NCBI GenBank assembly: GCA_018398765.1
Contig: JAHBMJ010005341.1
Span: forward strand, 1 to 44,777
DNA: 44,777 nt
Reading direction: 5' to 3'
Origin: Chromera velia
Lineage: Eukaryota; Sar; Chromeraceae
Part shown: positions 1 to 11,187 of the stretch, in pieces
Numbering within the stretch: the stretch's first letter is position 1
Layout: each line of letters starts with the position of its first letter
Notes under the pieces: generated by a model
The model's input: the letters and a program-made list of their open reading frames with translations, nothing else
Databases searched by the model: none
What the model was told of the DNA's origin: nothing
Position numbers and translations under genes: made by a program

Positions 1-84
1 CCCCCCCCCCCCCGTCTTTTTCGGTCCAACAAGTTGCAAAGTGTTTTTATCTCTTTTCCACCTGCTGACTGTCAAACTGACTGG

Positions 85-171
85 TTGGTTGATTGATTGG
101 TTGGTTGATTGGTTGGTTGGTTGGTTGATTGATTGATTGATTGATTGATTGAGCAAGTGACTGACTCACCG
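85..171. repeat. (TTGG/TTGA)n imperfect microsatellite
   Basis: Tandem TTGG and TTGA tetramers lie in what is probably an intron of the first gene. Long open frames across it on the minus strand are only translations of the repeat. The window also opens with a 13-base run of C, which often marks a poorly resolved assembly edge. Confidence 0.9.
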
Positions 172-195
172 ACTGACTGACTGCATGATTGAGTC

Positions 196-359
196 TTCGG
201 TGAGTGAGTGAGTGAGTGAGTGAGTGAGTGAGCGAGTGAGTGAGTGAGTGAGTGAGCGAGTGAGTGAGTGAGTGAGCGAGTGAGTGAGTGAGTGAGTGAG
301 CGAGCGAGTGAGTGAGTGAGTGAGTAACTGAGTGAGTGAGTGAGTGAGTGAGTGAGTGG
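196..359. repeat. (GTGA)n microsatellite
   Basis: About 160 bases of GTGA tetramers interrupted by GCGA variants. The unit equals the first four bases of a consensus splice donor (GTGAGT), which matters because other donors in this window run straight into such tracts. It lies upstream of the first recognised exon, presumably in an intron. Confidence 0.9.
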
Positions 360-495
360 GTGGGTGGCTGAAACAGTAGAAGACTCACTAAGTGAGCAAG
401 ATAATGGGAGAGTGAAGGAGCCAGAGAGAGAGAGAGAGATTGGTTGGTTGATTGATTGGTTGATTGAGTCATTGATCATCATCAACTGGTTGCAG

Positions 496-2313
496 CACCA
501 GTTCAACTTGCAGGACGCGAAGGCGGTGACCCGAGTGTGGGCAGAGGTGGGCCCTACCTTCCCCCACCCCGACCTGTTTTGTTTTGTTTTGTTTTTTTTT
601 GGCTTGCTTCGCCTAGCTGTGTGATTTCTGAACAAAACATGAAGATGTACGTGAAGAGTGCAGCAGCCCGCGAGCACGGTCTTGCATGTTTTGTAAATGC
701 CGTGGATTACGTGTTGAGCTGAGAGGAAGGGAAAATGGACTGAAACAACTGACTGAAGAAAGGAGACAACGTCTTCAGTATGTGGGGTGTCTGTCCTCAG
801 GCGTATGCGGTCTGTTTGAATGATGCATGGTCGAGGAAGGGACAGGCAGGCAAACACCGGAGGGGAATGAAGCCTTAAGGGAAGGGAAGGGAGAAGGGTC
901 GTGTCACGCCCGTACATCCCGACTGAGAAGGTTTTTATAAACGTTTTCTTTCTATTACATCCCTGCTACATATGTCTGGAATCCTCGCTGTAGCTCATGT
1001 ACAAGACTTTTGTCTGTCCTTGAAGGAAGGTGGGAAGGGAAGGGAAGCGGGTGCCACTCCAGTTGATAAGGAAGGAAGGAAGCATGACCTGTCTGTCGAT
1101 CTTCCTCCCTCCCTTCTTTCTTGACGAGTGCGTGTATGCAGAACCTGAGGGTCGGGCACACCGTGGGAGAGATGTTCGCGTGTCCTGGGGCAACATCAGT
1201 GCCTGTGGCGGCGCCCGATAGAGGAGCCCCTGCACCTGCACGGGTGTTCCTTGTCAAGAGAAGGAAGGTCAGTGTGTGGGGGGGTTGTAAGTGCATGAGT
1301 GGATTGATCTGCATCTTTCACTCTCTCTTTTGTGCATTCTTGTGAGAAGAGGAAACAACCGCGGGTGTCTAGAGAACCCACTCAAAATCCAACATCACTC
1401 ATTCATTCAGATCTTTCGATCATGCCATGGCCAATGCGGCTCGATCAGAGGTTGCATGCACTTATACAGGCAGGCACGTTGAGCATGCAGCATGTCTCTG
1501 AGCACATATACACGTGAATTCTATCGGAATCGTGAATAGGTAGGATGATTCTTAGCGATGGCGTATGGGGCAATACAGCATTGTCCTAGACTCATGCATT
1601 GCATGATGGCCTACAGACCGATCAATAATGATAAAATGATGATAATGATGATGAGTGCAAATTTGTGAACATAAATGTACGCATGCCTACCTACCTGCCT
1701 GCCTGCCCGCAGATTCTCCGGATTCTTCCAGACGAGGGGTTGGAAGTCAGACTGGAGTTGTCAGACGTTGACAGGGTCGAAACTTTTTCTCTTCCTGCTG
1801 CCTTGGCTGGAGACGCCGCAGGGAGGGGACAAAGAGAACCTAGTGGAAAGGGGGGTAATTGGGTTTGGGTACAAGGGTCTGAGGGGGGAGTGGCTCTGGG
1901 AATGGACAGCGAGCAGGAGGCTGCAGAGATCGTGCTTGCTCTTCGTATTCTCAGGTTTGTTCATTTGTTCTGGACAGCCCTCTCCTCTCATCCGATGGGT
2001 CGTTCATATTTTGCCTGCTTCCTTCCGTCCTTCCATCCTTCGTGCTTTTCCTTCAAAAAAAAGCCCGTTGTTTCTTTCTTGCTTTCTCTCTTTCTTTTTT
2101 TCTTTCTTTCTTTCTTTCCTTCGGTCTTTCTTTTCTCCCTGGATCGACACAAGCTCTATGTCGGCATCGATCCGTCAATCTTCTCTTCCCCTTTCTTTCC
2201 TTCCTCTCCCTCTTCCTGGTTGCTCTCTTCTGACGCTCTCTGGACTCTCTCTTCCTTCACACACATCGGGCTAGGCTCCCCGCAGGAAAACGTACCATAC
2301 ATATTCTGTGTAC

Positions 2314-2367
<54 letters not shown>

Positions 2368-2684
2368 CTGTGTGCAGGGATATGGGCGAGGTTGCTGCCC
2401 GAAGAAGTCGCGTGGAGGGAGAGGCGGTCGAGGAGGACCCCCAGTACGCGGAGGGGGCCCCGGCAGCTGAGGACCTGCCCTCGGTGCCCTCTCCGTGTGA
2501 GGCCGTCAGCACTCAGAGAGGGGAGTCTGCAGATTTGGGGGGAGGGACAGGGAGGGACACAAGGGGGGAACGGAGGGGCATTCATATTCCTTCCTTCGGG
2601 AAGTGTTCCAGGTGGAAGGCAGGGTATGAGGAAACCCGCCTTTCGTGGCAGGAAGGACCGATAGGGGGGGGCTCTTACAGATGA
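496..2684 (+). CDS. 3' part of an unrecognised multi-exon gene (possible PH-like fold)
   Basis: Four exons join in one frame: 496-546, 1142-1267, 1713-1954 and 2378-2684 (stop TGA). Intron phases are 0, 0 and 2, all GT...AG, and the joined exons code 241 residues. The start is off the left edge. The middle holds alternating hydrophobic strands (ILRILPDEGLEVRLELSDV), then a WVWVQ strand and a final helix EQEAAEIVLALRILRDM. This strand-strand-helix order recalls a pleckstrin-homology-like domain, but that is a weak inference. The last exon is acidic and then Gly/Arg-rich, without a recognisable domain. Introns contain (GTGA)n, a (CCTG)n tract abutting the acceptor at 1712, and (CT)n(GT)n abutting the acceptor at 2377. 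The first exon is the least secure because it is only 17 codons long. I do not recognise the protein family. Confidence 0.6.
2311..2377 (+). repeat. (CT)n-(GT)n tract forming a splice acceptor
   Basis: An uninterrupted (CT)n then (GT)n run ends directly in the CAG acceptor of the last exon of the preceding gene. It serves as, or replaces, the usual polypyrimidine tract. Confidence 0.85.
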
Positions 2685-5600
2685 GAGAATATGCATGGGA
2701 ATACAGCACTCACTGTACGAAAAGAATTAAAGGATTGGTTGAATCAGAATTAATTAAAGGATTAAATTAAAGAATCAGATTCATGCTACACTGCTCTGTG
2801 AGTGGTGCACGACGGGGAGGTTCAGGAAAGAAAGAAGAAAGAAAGGATCGACAGAAGAAGGTCGCGTACGAAAAAGAAAGCAGGCGGAAGGAGGTCGAAC
2901 CTTCTGTGGGCATGCTTTAAAGTTTTCCTTCGAATTCGTGAGCAGTTATATAGTTCACTCAGTGAGACTCTCTCTTTCTCTCTCTGTTGTGTTTTTCGAT
3001 CATCCGGGATTGGTCGTTCTGTTCGGTTGTCGATTGACTTTAGGTGGAGGGAGTAGAGAAGAAGGAAAGAAAAAAAGAACTCGGCCAACCAAGACGAAAG
3101 AAAGCGAGGTGAGAGAGGGGGGTAGGAGCGGTCAGACCTCGAATCGCTTCATTCATCCCAGTAGAGATTCAAGGAGGAATGGTGGTGTTGGACTGACATG
3201 ATGTGTGTACATGCATAGAGTCTGAGAAAGAAGAAATGCGTAAGAGAACTTCCCCCAAAAGCTTTCAGGCAGGCAGTATCCGTCTGTCTGACTGATCAGA
3301 AGATCGACGGCCTAGCCTTCAAACACACATCTGTGTGTGAACGTTCATATGTGTGTATGTATGCATGAATGTGTACGTGTGCGTGCAAAGGCACAGACAC
3401 CCAGGAGTCCCCCCTTGCTGTACACCGGCATGCTTGTCTCCTCCCATCCGATGCATCGTCCAACAGTCGGAACGTTGCATGCATGTCAGCTGTCTCCCTG
3501 GATTTGATCGAACCACTAGCTGACACGCAGACGGACGGCGTGACTCCTCTCGCTCGACTAGCTGATCGATCGAACGAACTCATGCGTCAGTGTTGTACGC
3601 ACGTGCTTCTGTTTTTCCAAGCTAGACCCAGAAATCCGGCCGATCTGTTCCTTTCCTGCTTCCTCGGTGCAAAAAGTTGTCTGTCCGTTGGACAGAGTCG
3701 GCCGGGGAGGGGGTGACTCTGTCTGGTGGGAGGGGTGTCGGTCTCAGCTGCTTATTTTCCTTACTCACTTTTGGTTTATTTCAACGGGAAAAAGGAGAAA
3801 GAAGTCTTGGTGCTGCTGACGGTTGGGAATAGATCCAAAACAGAGACACACTTGTACACAGACACACACACTGACACGCACAAGCATAGAAACACATACA
3901 TATACGACAGAGACGGAATGCGAGATAACGCCGGACGATCCACCGAAACACACACACACGTGTGCGAACAGAGAAAACAAAAGGACGGGCGTACTAAAAA
4001 AGAGAGAAGAGACAGCAGCTGGCCTACGCGTAGGATCATCTTTCTCTCTGTCTGTCTTCATTTCTGCCGAATGCCGATATTGATTACGATGTTCAATCGT
4101 TCTACAAAGTCCACAGTGGCTCTTTCACTGTGAGGTTCACAGAATTCATTTACGATTGATGGATGTTTTGCTGCTTGAGCCTTTTAGTTGTTTTATTCTT
4201 GAAGTCAGTTTTCAATTTATGATGAAAGACCGCCTTTAAAACCTCTTCGATCAGGCGCTTTGCATAAATTGATGTAAGTCAGGGTACTTACTCTCAGATT
4301 CCTAGTTAGACTCGGAGTCTCGCTTGTACGCATGTTCCTAGACATGTTCATTTTTTTAGTATATAATCATTCTTTTCCATTTCCAGCACGAACTTGAAAA
4401 TTGATTAACTCTTTGATTGGTCGTTTAAGTTGCCAGACCCTAGGTATATTTCGTTGAAGTTGCCAGACCTTAGGTCAAATCTAGGGTTGAATACTAATTT
4501 CCTGGGCGTGGCGTGTATGCAGCCCTAGATGCAGCCACTGACTGCATGAGTTTTTTGGATCATAGCGGCGTACCCACACATATACGTGGGACCATCCTGG
4601 GTGAATGAGAGGATTTCTTCTTCACTTTCATGCGCAAAGCGGCCTACTACAGGGAGCCTAGACTGAACGCTACTACTCTTACGCTAGACCTATGGCGTAA
4701 ATCTTTGAACTAGTCTTTCAATCCGTCACGAGTCTATGAATCATATCTTTAAACATGGGTGATACTAGAGCTAGCACTAAGGGCCACATGACCCACGTGC
4801 ATGAGATGTGACACAGTATAGAACGCACAGTACTTGTGTGATCGTGAGTGTGATCATGGCCGCAGAATCAGGTGTGCTTGATACACTGCATATACGGTTT
4901 ATCTGTGTAATGCACAAGAGGTCGCAAATACTGCCTTCGAATTTTGTAGAGAGCTCTTCTAACTCACCAGGCCTGAATTACCGATCAAAAAAGCGAAAGG
5001 TTCGAAAACTCTTTTTCACGGCCATGTCATCTATCAGATGTTGAACGGTGGGCGAAGAAAAAGAACAACTTTCTTCCCTGATGGACTGCATGACTCTTGC
5101 ACGTGTAGCCGTTGTGTCCTGCATGATCGGCCAGCAAAAGCGACCTGTCGCTTGACGATTCCTTAATTTTTCTTTATGTCTCTCTTGCTTGCTGAGTCCA
5201 TCAAATATCAGAGCAGTCCCTCTTCTTCCCTCCCTCCCTGGCTTTCGGTCTTTTGCCACCCATCGATCAGAGTCTCTCTATACTCTTCCCAGGCCGACCA
5301 GCGAGCACCGTGCATGCACAGGCAAGCATGCAGCAATCAGACATACAGGGCGAGCGCCTCCCCTTCATCTGCAGCTGCCCTTCCCCCCCCATCAGTTTGT
5401 CCTGTCGCAGCTTTTTGGCTACCGGGGACAACAACAGTCGATTTTCGAACCCCATCTACTGCGCAACTGACACAAGCAAACGTGCGAGAGAACCCGCCAA
5501 GTGGCCCACCCAACGCGACACCGCACTGTTTGCAGATGCACGCACCTCCCCAACCCCACTCCACATCCCCAAATTGAAACAAAAGAAGAAAGACAAGAAA

Positions 5601-5687
5601 AGAAAAGGCAAGAGAGATCGAAAGTTTCCTCATACATGCGCCTTCCATCCACCATCCCTTGTGGCACCCCTAGCTCATTCTGGCTAC
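2685..5687. other. Convergent intergenic region, no supported gene
   Basis: This region lies between two genes that end towards each other. Just after the left stop, 2725-2785 holds several ATTAAA/AATTAAAG motifs that could act as polyadenylation signals. The remainder is purine/pyrimidine-skewed low-complexity sequence, (CA)-rich stretches around 3845-3960, and a more AT-balanced unique block at 4130-5050. Open frames here (for example 3369-3716) have no splice context or domain, and equally long frames lie on the opposite strand. Confidence 0.6.
4421..4475. repeat. Two-copy 25-base direct repeat, 30-base period
   Basis: The segment at 4421-4445 and the one at 4451-4475 differ at two positions and share the core AAGTTGCCAGACC. 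Function unknown. Confidence 0.8.
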
Positions 5688-7917
5688 CTAACTTGTCTGT
5701 GCCTCTAGAATTCCGAACTCACTGCCGTAGGGACGACGGCGTCGCGAGGAGGCGACTGAGCCAGACGCCCCCTCAGCTCGGGATGCCATGACCCTTTGTG
5801 GACCCCTGCGAGCTCCCCCCGATTTCGTTTTCGAAGCTCCCATCTCTCTTCTTCCTTCCCTTCTCTCCCCCCCTCCCTCTCTGTCTCCTTCCTGTCTTTC
5901 TGCGGAAACGCGCAGCTGGCTATCGCTATCACCCTGGATCTCGCTGTCCCTTCCCTCACTTGAAGGATGGACTGAGGCGAGGACCATTGTGGACGGAGAC
6001 AGAGACGGACACAGGGAAGATAATGCGGTGAGAAGAGTCTCGTCCTTCGCGAGGTCATCGTATCCCCCCGCAACGACAACGTTGGAGCTCTGGGGAAAGG
6101 AGGACAGGCTCTCGCAGAACGAGGAGGCCTCACCCCCCGTCCCGCCAACACAAATTGTGACGATGCGCGTCTGTCTACCTGAGCTCTCTTGCCCATCTTT
6201 GAGGAGAGCTGCTGTCTTTGCAGCAAGTCGCGGCCTGTCTGTGCCCCCGTCTGTGATCACTAGGACCACAGGATCTGTAGAGTCAGACTCCCCCCTTCCC
6301 TCCTGGTGCACATCTGACGCCATGGCCAGGGCACACTCCACACACGTCCCCCCAGGCCGCGAAGCCAACTTTGACACGGCAGTCTTGATTTTGGTCTCGT
6401 CGACTTCAAGACCTGTCAACACGGCGGCGCTTCCTCCGAAGCCAATCAGACCTATCATGGTCTTCCCTTCTTGGGCATTCGCGTCTGTTGCTAGGGGGAC
6501 TCGGTCGACCAGTTTGGTCAGGAACGTTCTCACAGCAGTCAGGGAGGCTGCCGAGACTGCGGTGGATACGTCGACTGCCACGACAAGATCAAGAGCGGTG
6601 GCACATTCGGCAGTGGTGGGACACAGTCCCTGCCCGCACTGTCGGGATATCAGGCGATCGGGAGACCTGTCAGACGGGCATTGCCCACTTCCTTTCTCTT
6701 CTTTTTCAACGTCCCGCACAGAGAACGACAGCCCCCCCCCACAGGCACGAGAACAACTCGACCAATCCGACCACGAACTCAGCGCACAGTCCGCATCGCA
6801 GCTTTCTTGGGTGCACGACGCTAGCTCTTCCTCTGCCCCACATGGTATCCCCCCTTCTCCCTTCTCCCTCTTTTCGACTGACCTAGTCCGCATCTTCACC
6901 CCCTCCCCACACTCACGACTGCAGGTGCCCCAGTCACCCCACGGGCTCATCTCACAATCTGCCGGGCACTCCTGATTGTTGCAGGACTGCCGGGCCTGGA
7001 GGGGGGGACAGGAGGCACTCAGACTACCGGCACTGCCCTGCAGCACCTCGCGAGACAGGTACTGCTCCCCCCCCCCACAGGAGGACGAGCAAGGTTCTGA
7101 GACCCAGCCACCGACAACACAATCCTGAATAGTCTCGGCACTCTTTGCCTGCAGAAGCATCTCCCTACGGATTTTCCGCAACGCACACGCCGCTGCCTCC
7201 CTCTCTTCCACCGACTGCCGACAGGATACTCTCTTCTCCTCCAACTGTTTTGCAGAGCCTGCAGAGAGATCTGCACGCCTCTGCTGTTCTGCCCTCGCGC
7301 GACTCGCTTTCGCGTTCGCGCGGCCCAGAGCAGCCTGAAGCCGCGCGAGCTCTCTCTTCTCCGCCCTCAGGGCCTCTGCCACCCGCGTGCGGAAGGACGA
7401 GCACGCATCGTCCGACGCCCCGGCCCTCTCCCTCAGGTCCATCAACTCATCCTCCAACCCCCCCGCGATGCGAGAGAGGAGGGCCTGAATCTCCTCGCAC
7501 GAACCTCCGCCTGCAAACAAACGAAAGCGAGAGATACACTGCTCCACACATACCTTCCGTTCATGTTTGTCCTTTCAGTCAGAAGAGTGCGCATACACGA
7601 AGTTCCTGTGTGTGTGCTCAGGACGCATTCTGCCGACAGACAGTCCTCTCCAGAGGCGGGTGTCCTCTCAACGAACTCATTTACCCATCCGTCAGTCGGC
7701 GAGGGGGAAGCGAGGAAAGCTAGGAGAGGGAGGGAGGGAGGGAAAATTCCATTCCAGGGAAGATCAAGAGGAGCGGCAAGGGCGTGTGATAATGTGGGGA
7801 GTCAGAAGGAATGAGGAGAATTCATGACTTGATTTTATTCTCCAATATCTGCACCTCTCCAACTTTGTCTCCTTCATCTGCGTTGCTTCGTCATCATGCG
7901 TATAGGTATGCGTAGGT

Positions 7918-7950
<33 letters not shown>

Positions 7951-7997
7951 GCACGCACACACACACACACACACACATATATACATACATATATATG

Positions 7998-8028
<31 letters not shown>

Positions 8029-9208
8029 ATATATATACATGTTGACATGTCTCAGATACTTCTACATATCCTCGTTTGCTCGTCTTGCCACTCTTCGTCT
8101 AAGCTGGTCTGTTCGTGCCCCCACAAACGGCTCCCTCCCCCCAAATACCCCTCGAGAGCCCCGACGCCTCCTGAGAAGTCCCAAGATAATCATCACACGC
8201 GGGTCCGAGAATGATCGAAGGGCAGTCATACAAAAAGAATTAAATTAGAGTCTTTGTTTCTCTTCCCATTGCAGACCCCACGTGCTACAGATAAACGGTG
8301 CAACCGACCGACCCACCTTCCCCCTTTCGGCAGTGGAACTCTCCGACTGGCTGGACGCTCTTCGCATCCACGTTCGGGGGGGTTGCACTCGAGTTTGCAG
8401 AGAGGAGAGAGAAGTCATTCTGGAAGACCCGCAAAAGGGGCTCCTCAGGCTCTGCAGGAACGCATGCACATGACGAGGTATCCTTTTTGAATACATGCAT
8501 TACGTACATGTTGTTGTATCATGCATCTGTACTAATATACCGTAACAGTAAAGAAGCAGACATCGCGAAAAAGCAATTGAAGAAAAAGAGAAGAAGCAGG
8601 TGAAGAGAAGATGGATGCTAGACGACAACGGGAGAGAAAAGAGATTCACTTAATGACAAGGGATGAAAGCAGCGTGGAAGGAATTGGAGAGAGGAACCCT
8701 CTCCTTCTCTCTCACGCGTGAACTCTCACCCAAAGCATCCGAGAGAGATGAAATCAAGAAGAGAAAACGAAGTGGAGACAGAAAAAAAAGAAAGAAAGAA
8801 AGAAACAACGGGGGGGGAAAGTCAGGAACAAAAAAAGAAAGAGTCCTTCGGGCAGCCCGGTGTGAATCCATTCTGCCCAGACAGAGAAAAGACCCACCCA
8901 CCTTGAGGTAGAGAGCTGTTTGCCCCCCCTCGGATTCTCCCCTGCAGGGCGCACAGAGCGTCCAGGGTATCACTGCCAGGCGACAGGCGTGAGTCGACGG
9001 GGTTTTTGTCAGCAGCCAGAAATGAGAGGGGACAGGTGGTCTGTTTGGCTGTGTGTCTGGCTGAGTTGGCGTCTTTGGTTGCTGTCTGGATCTGTTTTCT
9101 GAAGTGCTCCTTCTCCAGTCTGCAGGCCTCAGCCCTGTCATCCCTTTGGTGAACGAGCCGAGCAATGGAATCCTTCCGGGACCTGATCTCCGTCTCCAGA
9201 GTTCCCAT

Positions 9209-9253
<45 letters not shown>

Positions 9254-10465
9254 TATGCTTCCATGTACAAATACATGTTTTTACAGCAGAAAACACACAT
9301 GGCCGGCCGACGGAGACCGACACCGCAGAGGTACAGTGGACGGGAACTGGAGCAAACGGAACGGCAGACAGATGCATCAGCAAATGAACTCAACATTAGA
9401 CTCTCATAACATCTTCTCTCGCAGGAAAAGTGCATCCCCCCCTGCTTGTCAATGGTGGGGACAGGGAAGGAGAAAGGCAAATCAAGGCGGAGAGATGAAG
9501 ACGGAAACAAACACACTTGCATACACTGCACTGCGAAAGAAAAGGACTTCATTCACAGAGTCCTTTCCCCTGACGCACCCGACCAACCACCGACACACCT
9601 GGGACATCCAGAGAGCCATCAAGAGAGAAAATGAGAGGAGAAAGAGACAGACAAGAAACACTCAAGAAGGCCAGAAATAAATTCAAATAATCAAACAGTC
9701 ACTCACTTGGGACATCCAGAAAGTCAGGCTCTCTGCAGCATCCTCTGACTGTCTCTGATCCACTGAAACCCTTGTCGAGAGCTTTTCAAGGGTGCGTGAG
9801 CACTTCAATTTCAGAGTGTCGAGTTTCTCCAGAGTCTTCTCGAGGGCCTCAGTCATCGTCTTGACTGAGTCAGCCACTCCTAAAAGCCTGTCCCTCACAT
9901 CTCTCCCACGCACCCTTTCTTTCGATGACACTGTCGCGTTCACCCCGGAAATCGTCTCTGTCTGCAGCTGTGCCACAATTTTTGGTGGTCTGCCTGCAGT
10001 CTCCAGCTGTCGCATTGCAACCTCGTCCTTCACACCCAGTCTGTCCATAGCGTCCATTAAGACGGCCGCGAGGTCTGGGTCTCTCTGTCCCCCCTTCCCG
10101 TCTTCCCCGCCTCTCCCCTTTTCACGGTGTTCTACTGCTGATTCTTGTATGAGGGCTAATGCAGAGGGGTGGGCGGGTAAAGCGTCTGGGAAGTGGAGGA
10201 AGGGGATTAAAGCTCGGAAGGCGTCTCGTGTGGTTTGTGTGGAGTTCTCTTGTTGAGCATAGTGGTTTCTGTGCAACCACTCGAGCGAGAGGTCTCCTGT
10301 GATTGTTGACTGGGACGAGGACAGGGATGCTGTGATGGAGAGAGAAAGAGAGAGAGAGAAGGACACCCAGAGAGAAAGAATGAGAAGGATGGGGAGAGGC
10401 CGACGAAAAGCAAAAGGAGACGCCTGGGCACACCAGAGGCCTGCACCAGGAGACGTACACCCCAT
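5688..10465 (-). CDS. Secreted coiled-coil protein with three TSP1 repeats and a von Willebrand A domain
   Basis: Four exons in one frame: 9707-10465, 8902-9208, 8317-8451 and 5688-7510 (phases 0, 1, 1), 1,007 residues from ATG 10465. A hydrophobic stretch (PLPILLILSLWVSF) near residues 23-50 is a likely signal peptide. Residues about 180-530 are charged coiled coil with scattered Cys. Three TSP1 repeats follow (about 530-697), with SPWGDWGTCS and SSWSDWSSCS motifs. A vWA domain spans about 703-903. Its metal site is partly degenerate: DVSTA at 714 instead of DxSxS, with the Thr (GGTCVEC) and the Asp (ITDGG) kept. No transmembrane segment follows. TSP1 and vWA domains together typify apicomplexan micronemal adhesins such as TRAP, but there vWA comes first and a membrane anchor follows. 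Role in adhesion or matrix is inferred. The CT-rich run near 10350 could instead be an intron ending at 10331. The Ser/Arg-rich tail (916-1007) may contain a 60-base intron. Confidence 0.85.
7919..8041. repeat. (CA)n then (TA)n compound microsatellite
   Basis: About 58 bases of (CA)n with a few CG interruptions pass into about 60 bases of (TA)n with TATG variants. It lies inside the intron between the last two exons of the TSP1/vWA gene. Confidence 0.95.
9209..9250 (-). repeat. (TG)n microsatellite abutting a splice acceptor
   Basis: Read on the coding (minus) strand, a (TG)n run ends in TGCAG, directly before the exon at 9208. It replaces a normal polypyrimidine tract. Confidence 0.9.
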
Positions 10466-11187
10466 GTTTTTTCTTCTCTTGTCTTCTCAGCTCCCCCTTA
10501 GCTTACGACATAATCATTCAAGGTCGGGACGAAGGAAGTCCCTTTAGACACTCAGACCTCGGCCACAACCGGCAGGAAAGGGAGGGAGAATCAAAGATAC
10601 AGCTTCCTTGAGTGAAACGGCGGTCTATGAACAGATACTGACTAATACAAGCAGAGGGGTGTTGTGAGAAATGGAAGAGAGGCTCTGATCTGTCGAGTCA
10701 AGAAAGCTACCCCTCAGCTGTCGTATATTACCATGTGCGTACATACTGAGTCCAATGATGTCCGGAACATGTCCGGAACTTTCGGTCACTTTTAGAATTT
10801 TAGGTGCCAGATGATGTCATGCATGCAGATTTCCGTCAACAGTTTTCAGGCCGGATCATGCGCGATACTGCGCGATCTCGCATCTGAGCTCGGCACGCGA
10901 GCGAAGCGTGCAGATGGCCCGGAAAGCGAAAAAAAAAAATAATGAGACTGCAATGATGCATGCATGATGAATGCATGATCAATACATCGATTTCATATCG
11001 ATTTCTAGATGATTTCTAGACGTGAGATACATTCATGTCAGCATATGGCAGCATCGAATCACTGATTGCATGATGCACTTCTCTAAGTCCTCTTATATAG
11101 ACTACAATATAGCCACATATCCAAGCCATCCCGCTTTTGGCGCTTCGGGATTCAGTTAACGTGCAACACCTCAATTTTCCCGGTCCG
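10466..11187. promoter_or_regulatory. Shared upstream region of two divergent genes
   Basis: The two start codons face away from each other 722 bases apart, so both promoters should lie here. Visible elements are an 11-base tandem duplication ATGTCCGGAAC at 10758-10779 containing the palindrome TCCGGA twice, and a dyad-rich block at 10857-10920. In that block GCACGC pairs with GCGTGC and CATCTG pairs with CAGATG. I see no clear TATA box. The assignment rests on gene geometry. Confidence 0.45.

Noticed and set aside
47-917. Long minus-strand open frames rich in HSLT and NQPT repeats
   Set aside because: They are translations of (GTGA)n and (TTGG/TTGA)n microsatellites; periodic repeats have no stops by construction.
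3369-3716. 115-residue plus-strand open frame
   Set aside because: No splice context, no domain, and a comparable frame exists on the opposite strand.
5788-6975. 395-residue plus-strand open frame
   Set aside because: It lies antisense to the TSP1/vWA exon, whose domains are unmistakable. The plus-strand translation has no domain and is Ser/Pro-rich because of the complementary composition.
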